Shown piece by piece: positions 24,520 to 33,525 of a stretch of DNA of 64,000 bases (position 1 is its first letter; every line of letters begins with the position of its first letter). The position numbers and the translations under genes were made by a program. The stretch is taken from positions 62,001-126,000 of IMG/VR virus record IMGVR_UViG_3300036853_000446. One strand, 5' to 3'. This stretch comes from a virus. Under the pieces are notes generated by a model that did no database searches, had not been told where the DNA came from, and saw only the letters and a list, made by a program, of their open reading frames with translations.

Positions 24520-26238
24520 TCAGGAGCCGAACACGCCGCTCACGTCTGGAGCCGAAGACCACATCCCCGAGAGGCGGTTGATCTCTTCTGCGCCCGACGA
24601 CGGCATACCCGTCATTGCACCACCGAGTTGGCTCACGCCCGAGGAGGGACGAGTCCCAACCGTTCGAGTCGAAGCCGTTCTCGTGGCGGCGACCGGTCCG
24701 CGTCCGGACTGGAGCGCCTTTGCCTCGAGAGCCCGCTGCACCTCACCGTCGGAGGCGAAGATCTGCTGGAGAGCCTGATCGTCACCCTCGAACCCGAGAT
24801 CCATCTCCGGGGCGTCCATCTGAATGGATTCTTCAGTGAAATCGCCCTGGTCTTGCAGCATCTGGTCAACGAGATCATCATCCGCCATCAGCTGTTGCTG
24901 CTGGCCGAGCTGCTGCTGTTGACCGAGCCCGATCTGCAGACCCTGCTGCTGACCAATCTGCTGTTGATCCTGTTGCTGGCCAACCTGCTGTTGCTGCTGG
25001 CCAACCTGCTGCTGGTCCTGCTGCTCCTGGGACATCTGCTGCATGGCGTTCTGCACGAGCTGCTGAACCTGCGACTGCACCTGATCCTGAGCCATCGGGG
25101 CGAGCTGCTCGCTTGCGGCCTTGGCCAACCCGGGCAGGGCGACCTTGAAGGCTGCCGGACGGGACTTCACGGGAAGCGCGAGGAGTGCTGCAGCGGCCTG
25201 CTTGATGAGAGCGTAGGCCTCCTTACCCACCTGCTTCTCCTCCTGGCCCTCCTTCTTCTCATCGTCCTCGTCTTCGGCGAACTTGGACCGAGCTTTCAAC
25301 TTGGATTTGGACTTGGCCTGTTTTGATTGGCCCTCGTCGTCATCATCGTCGTCGTCCTGCTGCGCCTTGCGGGCACGAGCCTCTTTGGACTGACCGTCGT
25401 CGTCATCATCGTCGTCGTCCTGCTGCGCCTTCAGACGACGGCGGGCTTCCTTGGACTGACCCTCGTCGTCCTCGTCATCATCATCCTGAGCCTTGCGGGC
25501 CCGGGCTTCCTTGGACTGACCCTCGTCGTCCTCGTCATCATCGTCCTGCTGCGCCTTCAGACGACGGCGGGCTTCCTTGGACTGACTCTTGTCATCATCC
25601 TTGTCCTTGTCTTTCGCCTCGTCCTTCTTCTTCTGAATGTTCTTCAAGAACTCCGGCGGCAGATCTTTGGCCTGCTTGGCCTGACCCTCCTCGTCGTCCT
25701 CATCATCATCCTCGGACGCTTCCTTCTGCTGCCCGTCGTCATCATCGTCATCGTCGTCGTCCTGTTGCTCTTGGGCGAGACGCGCGAGGGTGGTGCGTAG
25801 GTTCGACAGCGGAAGATCCATGAGATTCAGCGCCTGGTCCTCGACGACCTGCTCCAAGGCTGTCCGTGGCAGCATCCGTCGAGCGACTTTGGTGGCGATA
25901 TCGGCCTTGGCGTGAACCTCGGCAATATCCGGGCGGCGCCCCGCTTGGCGGGACGGCGACACGCCGGGGGCCTTGTCGGGGTTGCCGAAGGTGTCCTTGC
26001 GGTACTCCGGCATCCCGATCTGATCCCGTTTGGTATTTCCATCCGGGCCCAGATCTGCCTTCCAACCTTTACCGGGGGGACTCTGGTCCTCGGCGAACTC
26101 GCTCGGGCCCCCGATCACGTAAGCATCTGCTGCCGGTTGTTGCTGAAGATGTTCCTGATTCATCGCTCGAGGATCTTCAGCGACTCTCCTCAACTGGCTT
26201 GCGATTCTCTGACGGCTCCAAGTAGTGCGTTCGCGCAT
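24520..26238 (-). CDS. Low-complexity Asp/Lys/Gln-rich head protein, scaffold candidate
   Basis: About 572 residues. Residues 150-330 consist of acidic runs alternating with basic linkers, as in QSKEARRRLKAQQ then an all-acidic run of D and E, repeated five times with variation; residues 380-450 are Gln-rich (VGQQQQQVGQQQ). A helical module (YALIKQAAAALLALPVKSRP) lies between them. N-terminal residues include DIATKVARRML, which resembles an ARVAxRxL motif shared with other virion proteins here. It sits between the protease and the capsid, where scaffolds or internal core proteins lie. The ATG at 26238 (AGAAAGG upstream) is preferred over the one at 26277, which is inside a CTTTT element. Confidence 0.55.
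   Translation of the reverse strand: MRERTTWSRQRIASQLRRVAEDPRAMNQEHLQQQPAADAYVIGGPSEFAEDQSPPGKGWKADLGPDGNTKRDQIGMPEYRKDTFGNPDKAPGVSPSRQAGRRPDIAEVHAKADIATKVARRMLPRTALEQVVEDQALNLMDLPLSNLRTTLARLAQEQQDDDDDDDDDGQQKEASEDDDEDDEEGQAKQAKDLPPEFLKNIQKKKDEAKDKDKDDDKSQSKEARRRLKAQQDDDDEDDEGQSKEARARKAQDDDDEDDEGQSKEARRRLKAQQDDDDDDDDGQSKEARARKAQQDDDDDDDEGQSKQAKSKSKLKARSKFAEDEDDEKKEGQEEKQVGKEAYALIKQAAAALLALPVKSRPAAFKVALPGLAKAASEQLAPMAQDQVQSQVQQLVQNAMQQMSQEQQDQQQVGQQQQQVGQQQDQQQIGQQQGLQIGLGQQQQLGQQQQLMADDDLVDQMLQDQGDFTEESIQMDAPEMDLGFEGDDQALQQIFASDGEVQRALEAKALQSGRGPVAATRTASTRTVGTRPSSGVSQLGGAMTGMPSSGAEEINRLSGMWSSAPDVSGVFGS
25320..25600 (-). repeat. Tandem acidic/basic repeat within the scaffold-like gene
   Basis: Two alternating linker types (QSKEARRRLKAQQ and QSKEARARKAQ) separate runs of Asp/Glu codons about 20-27 codons apart. 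DNA copies are close to identical, so copy number could vary by slippage. Confidence 0.7.
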
Positions 26239-26270
26239 GGGAAAAATGCCCTTTCTCTGCACCGGTAGCG

Positions 26271-26284
26271 GGCGCATAAAAGGA
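26271..26284 (-). promoter_or_regulatory. CTTTT-type element after the protease gene
   Basis: Minus strand TCCTTTTATGCGCC, just after the protease stop and about 35 nt before the preferred 26238 start; nearly identical to the element at 3165-3179. Confidence 0.3.
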
Positions 26285-26286
26285 TT

Positions 26287-27822
26287 TCAGATCCCCAAAT
26301 CAAAAAGTCGTCCTTTGGTGATGAGGGCGAGCTTCTCGCTTTGCGTGGGCTCACGCCCGAGGACCCGACCACACGCGGTCAGGTAGGTCGCCACATCTAC
26401 ATAGGAGGCTGCGCCGCCCACCGCGAGCACGGTCCGATAGATCCGAGCCTCCCCAGCGACCGTCGGAGTCTTGTGAAGTAGATCCAAAACCCTAGATATT
26501 GCGAGAACATCGCGTCCCGAGAACCCTCGAGAGGCCTCTACGGCGCGCCACCCGCCGGCTCTGTGCAGGAGCACGCCCTCGGTGACTCGCGCCGCGTTCT
26601 GACGGTCCCCGATGAGGCGCCCCACGGCATGGGCGAGCCGCTGACGCAGGGGGCTCGCGCTCGCCGGGATCAAATTATTGTTGGAATGATCCTCTTCGAC
26701 CTCGTTCCCCGGACTCTTTCCCCCCATGTCCTGACGGATCTTCTGAACCGCGCGGTCGGTGAGCGCCTTGGCGAGATCTTTGACGACCGAGTCGAGTGGA
26801 TCCTTCTCCACTTTAGGACTCGGCTTCTTCCCAGCCCCCTCACCACTCTGATCGGTGTCATCACCGCCACCATCACCGTCATTACCAGCGCCGCCCGGGA
26901 ACTGCTCCTTCTCGTCACCGAAGTCGAGTGCGGTTCGAGCTGCCTTTGCGCGGGCGTTGCGATCAACACGACGGGGCGGCGCACTCAAGGCCACCTGCAG
27001 GCGATCGGTATGGAGATGATTGTAGAGTGAAGCCTCTTCGGGCGAGAGGATGTTTCGGACGACGGCGCCTTTGAAGGCGGGATTGCCAACCCAGGAGGCC
27101 TCTATAAATTTGTTAGAGTTCGGCTCGCTAACATTTCCACACAGCTCTGCAATCTTGCGTTGCGTCCCAAGGATATCGAGAAACGTGTTTCCCTTCTCAT
27201 ATTTTATGTGGGCACAAAGTTCGGTTTCGTCAGCGGCGACGTTGCCGCACTTAGTGCAGGCCGTGAAACTTACATTACAGCCCATCGAGAGCGTCTGGAG
27301 TTGCTTCGAGTTGATCGCCGCGATGAGCGGTCGATGCTTCCGAGCGGTTGCGACGAGAATGTCGATATAGACGCTGTCGCCGATATCGCGGGCGCAAGCG
27401 TCCACGATCTTGCCCTTGCTCATCTCGGGCAGCTGCAAGTGTTCGACGTAGTTTTCCCCGCCTACGAACGTGCGGAACGACGCGAGAAGTAGCTTCCTTT
27501 CCCATGCGTCGTGGTTCGAATTTATATAAGCGCTCGTCTTCGCGGTGATGTAGTAGTCCTGGAACCGTCGATCAACTGTGAACCCGTCCTCGAGGTGACG
27601 CCCGAGAGCCTTCGGACCATTCTCGGTGTCGACCGACGCCACGATAGTGCAATGGGTCAGGAGGTAGTCTTTGGGGGTAAACTCACCGAGGGTAACTTTG
27701 GAGGCACCTCGCCTAGCAAACGCCGACCCTAAAGCTTGCGCGCTGTCGCGCACTCGATCCCAAACCGGCATGTTGATGTCCGGCTTGATGATGTTGGCGT
27801 AGGCGTATTTGGCAAAAGCCAC
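26287..27822 (-). CDS. Prohead maturation protease candidate with zinc motif, 511 aa
   Basis: The GTG at 27822 is the start, with AAAGG in the end of the upstream gene; longer frames overlap that gene by about 50 nt. Residues 1-190 look like a phage prohead protease: a conserved His in NYVEHLQLPEMSKG (His128), then SKQLQTLSMGC with Ser179, matching the H...LSxG arrangement of prohead serine proteases. Directly after come CTKCGNVAADETELCAHI Cys/His residues (189, 192, 203, 205), a likely zinc site. The C-terminal 200 residues are disordered then helical. Function of cleaving scaffold and capsid is inferred; location between portal and capsid supports it. Confidence 0.65.
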   Translation of the reverse strand: MAFAKYAYANIIKPDINMPVWDRVRDSAQALGSAFARRGASKVTLGEFTPKDYLLTHCTIVASVDTENGPKALGRHLEDGFTVDRRFQDYYITAKTSAYINSNHDAWERKLLLASFRTFVGGENYVEHLQLPEMSKGKIVDACARDIGDSVYIDILVATARKHRPLIAAINSKQLQTLSMGCNVSFTACTKCGNVAADETELCAHIKYEKGNTFLDILGTQRKIAELCGNVSEPNSNKFIEASWVGNPAFKGAVVRNILSPEEASLYNHLHTDRLQVALSAPPRRVDRNARAKAARTALDFGDEKEQFPGGAGNDGDGGGDDTDQSGEGAGKKPSPKVEKDPLDSVVKDLAKALTDRAVQKIRQDMGGKSPGNEVEEDHSNNNLIPASASPLRQRLAHAVGRLIGDRQNAARVTEGVLLHRAGGWRAVEASRGFSGRDVLAISRVLDLLHKTPTVAGEARIYRTVLAVGGAASYVDVATYLTACGRVLGREPTQSEKLALITKGRLFDLGI

Positions 27823-27826
27823 GACG

Positions 27827-28183
27827 TCAGACCTTTCTTTGGACAGGATATTTCGGCGCCTTGCCAGTCCGCACAAACTCGTCGATGGCTTTGAACACCT
27901 TGGTCACGTAGGGCGCCGCGTGCAGCCGACGATTGATCGCTGCCTTCAGCTTCTCGAGGTCAGCGGGATCCGAGCTGTCTTTCGACGCGCCCATGTCGCC
28001 CTCGATATCTTCCAGTGCCTTCAGCAAGTGCCCAAGACCATAGATGTTGTGTTGGCGATTCTTTTTTCTGGCCGCAGCCTCCTGCTGCTGATCCCACTGG
28101 ATCAGTAGACCCTGCAGAATCAAGAGGAAGCCCTTCACCGTTGCAGGTACACCAGCAATCACTCTGCGGTCGTAGTCGTACAT
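27827..28183 (-). CDS. Hypothetical protein, 118 aa
   Basis: Helical protein with a short N-terminal domain (MYDYDRRVIAGVPATVKGFL), a Gln/Ala/Arg-rich linker, then IYGLGHLLKALEDIEGDMG. ATG start at 28183 overlaps the upstream stop by one base (TGAATG) with GGAG upstream. It lies between the zinc-ribbon protein and the protease and is probably a head or neck component. Confidence 0.55.
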   Translation of the reverse strand: MYDYDRRVIAGVPATVKGFLLILQGLLIQWDQQQEAAARKKNRQHNIYGLGHLLKALEDIEGDMGASKDSSDPADLEKLKAAINRRLHAAPYVTKVFKAIDEFVRTGKAPKYPVQRKV

Positions 28184-28909
28184 TCACCACTCCGTGGGTT
28201 TGCCGTCGGGCCCTAAAATGTCGGACGTCTTGACGAGGTGCATGCACGACGTGCACGCGAGCAGCTTGACGCGCTCCCCACCCTTCATCTTGTAGGTGGC
28301 TCGACGCATCGGCCCTTCTTTGCAATTCGGGCAGGCCAGTCTCTTCGACGCGAGTTCCGTCTTCGTCGCTCGGTATTTACGGTCAGACCCTGCCCAATAC
28401 GCGGCGTCTTTCCTCCGCGCCTCCTCGAGAACGATCGCGGTCACTAGGTTGTACGCGACGCGGTAGAACTTCGAGACCTCGTCTCGCATCGCTTCATCAT
28501 TGGCATTCCGAAAACGGTGCCAAAGCTCGTCGTAAGCTCGAATCGAGTTCGCCCCCGTGTGGAAGACACGCGCGAGGTGTTTGTGAAAGTCCGGTGGAAC
28601 CTCGATGGTCCGCCAGAGCTTGCCCTTCGCGGTCCTGAGAGCATCGGGCTGCCTGGCGTCCCAACCCGGGTAGTACCCGCTGTTCAGCGTCGGCGGGAGA
28701 AAGCGGACGAACTCCGGGTTCACCCGGAGCACGTCTTCAGGGGATACACGCTCGGCGCCGAAGGGCCATTGGACGTCCAGAAACCCGATGCCGTGCAGGA
28801 CCGCGATGACACGGCCCGTATACGGAGAGACCTCCGACCGACCCGGCATGAATTTCTGGACAAAGTCACCCGATCGGAAATCGCGGGCGAGAGACCAATA
28901 ATCAATCAA
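28184..28909 (-). CDS. Zinc-ribbon protein near the portal gene, 241 aa
   Basis: The C-terminal 60 residues hold a zinc ribbon: ACPNCKEGPM and LLACTSCMHLV (CxxC ... CxxC). The N-terminal part (MIDYWSLARDFRSGDFVQKF) contains a small beta domain with a GFLDVQWPFGAERVS strand pair, then helices. The start is TTG at 28909 with GGAGG upstream. I recall similar proteins near the portal in large phages but no named family. It may bind DNA at the portal or be a virion component. Confidence 0.55.
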   Translation of the reverse strand: MIDYWSLARDFRSGDFVQKFMPGRSEVSPYTGRVIAVLHGIGFLDVQWPFGAERVSPEDVLRVNPEFVRFLPPTLNSGYYPGWDARQPDALRTAKGKLWRTIEVPPDFHKHLARVFHTGANSIRAYDELWHRFRNANDEAMRDEVSKFYRVAYNLVTAIVLEEARRKDAAYWAGSDRKYRATKTELASKRLACPNCKEGPMRRATYKMKGGERVKLLACTSCMHLVKTSDILGPDGKPTEW

Positions 28910-28951
28910 GACCCCTCCGATTCGTGAACCTCAAGCGAAGCCATTTCAGGC

Positions 28952-31672
28952 TTAGGGAGCCAGTTCCCGCCCGGTGTCGTCCTCGGCTTCGATGACCGCC
29001 GACGACTGATCATCGCCGTACGCAGCCATATAGGGCTCGTCCGAGTCGGTCTCGATGGGCGACATGGGATTTTTGAACGTGTCCATGTAGGGCTCGTCCG
29101 AGTCGCGCTGAAGGACCTGGGCGGCCTTCGCCATCTGCGCGCGCGAGAGGAGGCCCTCGCTCAGTACGCCCCGAGTGAAGCTCTCACTCTCGAGAGCGAC
29201 CTCGGCCTGACGCGCTCGCAGGCTACCCTGGCCATAGACGAGGGACTCGACCGAGTCCGCGATGCGGTCGAGGTGATTGACGAGATGCTTTGCCGCCGTG
29301 AAAGACATCCCCAGCTTCTTGTGGCCGTCCTGGACCCAGCGCGCGAGCTGGTCGATGTTCTGCAGGGTCTGATTCGCGGCCGTCTTTTGTTCACTTGAGA
29401 GTCGCAGCATTTGCCTTACTCCGTTGTCGGTTCTCTTGAAGAGGTTGGTATCTTGTGCCGGGGCAATAGAAGAACTGTCAGCAGTTCGACCGGTCATGGG
29501 GACCTTCACCGTCGTTGCCAGCGTGACGAGTTGGGCGTCGGACAGCTCGTCGAGCGCGACCATCGAGAACGGAGGCTGCTCCAATTGCGCGGCCGTCTCC
29601 CCCGTGAGCAAGACCGTGAGCAGTCCTCTCGCTTTACGTCGTCCGTCGGATGGAAACCTGGCGTACACGGATCTTTCCAGGGCGCCGCGTCCTCGCGCAT
29701 CCTCCGGGAGGCCTATTGGCCTTGATCGACGGTCGAGGGTCGAGGGCATCGGTAATGCGGCGAGATAAGAGGAAACGAGCGTCTTTGCCGCGACCCGGGC
29801 GGCGATTTTCGTGTTCTTCTTCTTGGTCGTCGGCTTCTTCTTCTTCTTTTTGGTGGTTGGCTTCTTCTTCCGCTTGGTTTTCTTCTTCGTCGTTTTCTTC
29901 TTGGTCTTCCTGGTCTTCTTTGCAGGTTTATTTCGATCCTGCAGGTCCTCCCAGAGCCGACGCGCGGCGGCTTTCAGTGCGTCTTCACCCTGAGCATTGG
30001 CGTAGCCAGCTGGCTTCACCGGGGGTATGGGGCGCTTCGGTCTCTTCCCGACCGGGTTCGCCTTCCAAACCTTCCGTGCGTCGTCGTACTCGACCACAAG
30101 CTTCTGGTGCTCGGCAAAGGCCTTGTCGTAGACAGCGGCTTCCTCCACGTCGAGGGTATGACGGACCTTCTTGTATTTCGCTGGCTCGAGACTCTTGAGC
30201 CGCTCGAGCGTCTTGACCTGGAAGCGCTTGGCCCCTTCGTGCCCGTCCTTGTCCCCGTAGGCGCTCGCGCGAACCTTGAAGAAATCGCGCGCCTCCTTCA
30301 TCCCGTCGAGAATGTCGGAGGGATTGTCCGTTTCAGAGATCGCCCCGCGACCCAGATACAACTCTTTGGCATGCTTATAATCGTTTGCCTCCAGGAAGGA
30401 CCGCATGATGGCCTCGCCGCCCTTATGGCCCGAGACCGAGGCCATCATCTTCTTGACGGCCCCCTCCGGAATCCTCTTGAAGCCGCTCGCCGCAGCGGTG
30501 GTCTCGAACACGGAAGTCGCCGTCTTCGAGATCTCTTCCTCCCCGACCTTGCCAAGTAGGGCCCGCGCGACCTGCTGGGCCGCGAGGGGGGAGACCGATC
30601 CGTCAAATGAGAGCTTCTGTTCGAGCTGGTGCTGCACCGCGTAACTCATCGCCACGACCTGCATCTGGTGCTGGTGGTAGGCGTCCGCCTTCTCCTGCCG
30701 GGGGAGTGAATCGAATGCGACCGTTTTGCCCTTCGCGTTGCGCCAGCTCTTCGGAGGCTCGACGCGATCCGGATCCGTTTGGTAGACCGTCGCCACCTTG
30801 GCCGCGAACTCCGCCGGGTTGCCCACCGGCTGGGTCATCGTGGCCCGATAGTTCTCGATGAACGCCTTGGCGTCGTCCGGATGGATCTCGTCCGCGATCA
30901 GCTGGGCCGCGAGTTTAGACGGAACGCTGTCGACCAGGAGAAGGGTCGTTTCCACGCGCTCCGCCGCCGACACCTCGCGTTGCTTCGGAGCCCCAATGCG
31001 CAGCTTCTTGGCGACCGACGGCGGAGGCGGAGGCTTCTTCTCTTCTTCCTCCTCGTCACTATCATCATCGTCATCGTCGCTATCATCATCGTCATCGTCA
31101 TCGTCGCTATCATCATCGTCGTCTTCCGACGGATCCGACTGCTTCTGTGGCGTGACTTTAGCCGCAGGATCAGGGCCCTTCCCAGCCGCAGGATCGGGAG
31201 TCTTGCCGGGTGCAGCGCCGGGCTTTGGAGCTTGGCTTTGGGGTTTCGACGGAGGGGGCGCGACGTAGTCCGGATCCCCCTTTTTCGGCGGCGGATCCCC
31301 CTTTTTCGTCTTCCATTTCTCGTACTTGCTCGGCTCGGCCTTCAGGGTCTCCTCAGTAATGAAGACCTTCTTGCCCGTATCCCTGCTTCGCGCCGGGATC
31401 TTCTTTCCTCTCGTTCCGGGCGAACTTGCCTCGTGGTGCAAGAAGCGCAGGGCCAGCCGATCCCGCATCGAACCGCCAATGTTCTTGTAATTGAGCGAGG
31501 TGTCCTTTCCCTGGAGGTCCGGATCGGAGTCCGTGTCAGGATCGCGATCGACCTCCATACGCTCTCGACGTCGATCCCGACGGGGCGGCTTCTTCTCCGG
31601 CGCGGGCCGAACGAGGCGCTCCGCCTCCTCGTCTTCCCTCTCGACCGGTGGGAGTGTCGCGAGCCTCAGCAT
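28952..31672 (-). CDS. Large virion protein with acidic and lysine-rich tracts, 906 aa
   Basis: The ATG at 31672 overlaps the portal stop (TGATG), so it is coupled to portal synthesis. Order of regions: polar N-terminus with RREKP-type charge, Pro/Lys-rich linker (about 115-190), an Asp/Ser run of about 40 residues (near 175-220), a helical core of about 400 residues (ERVETTLLLVDSVPSKLA onward), a Lys/Thr tract of about 50 residues (KKTRKTKKKTTKKK type), ending in IAARVAAKTLVSSYLA and a C-terminal acidic domain with DSDEPYM twice. Basic and acidic tracts could bind DNA and basic partners during packaging. No enzymatic motif is seen. Confidence 0.6.
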   Translation of the reverse strand: MLRLATLPPVEREDEEAERLVRPAPEKKPPRRDRRRERMEVDRDPDTDSDPDLQGKDTSLNYKNIGGSMRDRLALRFLHHEASSPGTRGKKIPARSRDTGKKVFITEETLKAEPSKYEKWKTKKGDPPPKKGDPDYVAPPPSKPQSQAPKPGAAPGKTPDPAAGKGPDPAAKVTPQKQSDPSEDDDDDSDDDDDDDDSDDDDDDSDEEEEEKKPPPPPSVAKKLRIGAPKQREVSAAERVETTLLLVDSVPSKLAAQLIADEIHPDDAKAFIENYRATMTQPVGNPAEFAAKVATVYQTDPDRVEPPKSWRNAKGKTVAFDSLPRQEKADAYHQHQMQVVAMSYAVQHQLEQKLSFDGSVSPLAAQQVARALLGKVGEEEISKTATSVFETTAAASGFKRIPEGAVKKMMASVSGHKGGEAIMRSFLEANDYKHAKELYLGRGAISETDNPSDILDGMKEARDFFKVRASAYGDKDGHEGAKRFQVKTLERLKSLEPAKYKKVRHTLDVEEAAVYDKAFAEHQKLVVEYDDARKVWKANPVGKRPKRPIPPVKPAGYANAQGEDALKAAARRLWEDLQDRNKPAKKTRKTKKKTTKKKTKRKKKPTTKKKKKKPTTKKKNTKIAARVAAKTLVSSYLAALPMPSTLDRRSRPIGLPEDARGRGALERSVYARFPSDGRRKARGLLTVLLTGETAAQLEQPPFSMVALDELSDAQLVTLATTVKVPMTGRTADSSSIAPAQDTNLFKRTDNGVRQMLRLSSEQKTAANQTLQNIDQLARWVQDGHKKLGMSFTAAKHLVNHLDRIADSVESLVYGQGSLRARQAEVALESESFTRGVLSEGLLSRAQMAKAAQVLQRDSDEPYMDTFKNPMSPIETDSDEPYMAAYGDDQSSAVIEAEDDTGRELAP

Positions 31673-33525
31673 CAGAAGCGCCCACCACCGCCGCCGCCCT
31701 CATCGGGCTCCGCAGGGGCGGGTTTCACAGTGAGCTTGAGATACTGCGCGACGCGCTCCGTCACGTCCGTTTTTTCGGCGAGCAAACGACCGACCTCGTT
31801 GCCGACCGAACGGATGATCTCGTTGAACATCGCGTCGTTGACCGTAAAGAGATCCCGCTCGAGCTTGGATTTCGTCTCGTCCGGATCGATGTTCAGCATC
31901 TCCAGGATGAGGTCGACGCTGATCGAGCCCTTTTGATAGAGGTTAAAGAGAGCGTCGAACGTGTCCTGGCTATCCCGTAGCGGAAGGCGCGTGAAGCTGA
32001 GCCGCGGGAACAGGACGACTTCCTGACCCCACTGGTCCTTCTCGACGAAGCCCATCCGGCGGGCGACGGGCTTGAACAGCGACTCTTCGACGTAGTCCTG
32101 GAGGATCTCCCGCAGGTGGAGATACCGCGTGTTGATGACCTCGAGCTTGAGTCGATCGCCCGAGTAGAGAGACTCGCCGCTCATCAGGCTCTCGGTGACG
32201 CCGAGCCCGGAAAGGAGCCGGCGCTCCGTCTGCTCGTACTCGGCGCTCAAGTCGAGTAGGCGGTCTCGAGACCCCATCTCCTCCCAACGTATCTCGTAGT
32301 TCGCGACGATCGAGTAATCGGGGTCGACGAGCGCGAGATCGACTTGCTGCCGGAGAGCCTCCGTGTCGGCATCGGACAAGCCTTCCGCCCAAATGATGCG
32401 CTTGGGCGTCATCGCGCGCGACGCGATCGAAGTCTGCGCTTGCCGGAGCTTCTCCCTAAAGTACAAGGTTCTCAAGCATCTATCGAGAATGCTCTGTCCG
32501 ATATCGGCGTCAGCATGCTTTCTCGCCATCAACAAATGAACGAAGCTTCCTTCGTCGGGGTCCGAGCCCATCGGAATGAGCTGTCCCTGCTCCATGTATT
32601 GACGGACTTCGGCCGGAATTTCCTCGGCCATCTCCTGCGCTATCGGATCCCCTTGCTTGGCCTTATCGAGCAGAGCGCGGTCGCGATCGCTCGGAATGAG
32701 TTCGCATTTGACCTTGTCCGTAAAGCTGAAGGTCGTGATCTTGACCTTGTCGATCGGCAGGATGATGAGCTGCTGCCAACCCTGATAGTTCTTCTGATAA
32801 TGGGTCAGCTCTTGCGCCTCGCCGTCGTCCTTCGGAGTCCAGACTTCCTCCTCGAACTCCCGCGGCTCCCCCCCATCCGTCAGCTCGGCGCGCTTCTCGA
32901 CATGCCGCGTGTGGCCAACGTCCATCGGGGTCTCGACCGCGCTATCTTCAGCAAATACGGCCACATTGCCGTCGAGCCAAAAATGATGAACCATCGTGAT
33001 GAGGCGCTGAAACAGCTTCACCCGCTGGCACATCCGCTCGAACCGACTGAGGATGTACTGGCCGTAGTCATGGGCGTCTTTGAAGCCCTCCGGACATGTC
33101 CTCGGCTTCGGCGGGGCGAGCCTCACTTTCGAGAGGGGCAGCTCCGTATGCAGGTCGATCGCCTGCCCGACGAGTTCGTCGGTGTTGTAAAAATGCCGGT
33201 AGATCTCCCGCTTCTCTCGAAGCGACTGCGGCAACTCCAAAAAATCCGTCGACAGCTGGGGACTAAAGAAATTGTCCCCGCTGCTCATCATCGTGTTGCC
33301 CATGGCGGACGACGACCCGAAGCCGCTCATCCCCATGCCGCCCATGCCGCCACCCAGGCCGCCACTCATGCCCGAGGCCTTCTTGGAGAGCTGGCGCGCG
33401 AGACGCTCCTTGGGCGTCAAGGTCGACTGAAAGCCGCCGGACACGTACGGTCGCGTAAGCCGCTGCTCGGTCCGAGCGATGGTCCGCCCCCCTGGCTGAT
33501 TTGAGAGCCACCCGTCACGAGCCAT
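31672..33525 (-). CDS. Portal protein
   Basis: The 617-residue protein has portal layout: a Gly/Met-rich N-terminus (MSGGLGGGMGGMGMSG), a core with FFSPQLSTDFLELPQS and EKREIYRHFYNTDELVGQAI typical of the start of portal domains (the T/D-E-V-A-I-D type pattern), a wing with DGNVAVFAED, and a long stem and crown (LGVTESLMSGESLYSGDRLK, helices through LILEMLNIDPDETKSKL). It forms the dodecameric portal for DNA entry. Start is the ATG at 33525 with AGGAG upstream, overlapping the previous gene by 11 nt. Located just ahead of the protease and scaffold genes, as expected. Confidence 0.85.
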   Translation of the reverse strand: MARDGWLSNQPGGRTIARTEQRLTRPYVSGGFQSTLTPKERLARQLSKKASGMSGGLGGGMGGMGMSGFGSSSAMGNTMMSSGDNFFSPQLSTDFLELPQSLREKREIYRHFYNTDELVGQAIDLHTELPLSKVRLAPPKPRTCPEGFKDAHDYGQYILSRFERMCQRVKLFQRLITMVHHFWLDGNVAVFAEDSAVETPMDVGHTRHVEKRAELTDGGEPREFEEEVWTPKDDGEAQELTHYQKNYQGWQQLIILPIDKVKITTFSFTDKVKCELIPSDRDRALLDKAKQGDPIAQEMAEEIPAEVRQYMEQGQLIPMGSDPDEGSFVHLLMARKHADADIGQSILDRCLRTLYFREKLRQAQTSIASRAMTPKRIIWAEGLSDADTEALRQQVDLALVDPDYSIVANYEIRWEEMGSRDRLLDLSAEYEQTERRLLSGLGVTESLMSGESLYSGDRLKLEVINTRYLHLREILQDYVEESLFKPVARRMGFVEKDQWGQEVVLFPRLSFTRLPLRDSQDTFDALFNLYQKGSISVDLILEMLNIDPDETKSKLERDLFTVNDAMFNEIIRSVGNEVGRLLAEKTDVTERVAQYLKLTVKPAPAEPDEGGGGGGRF

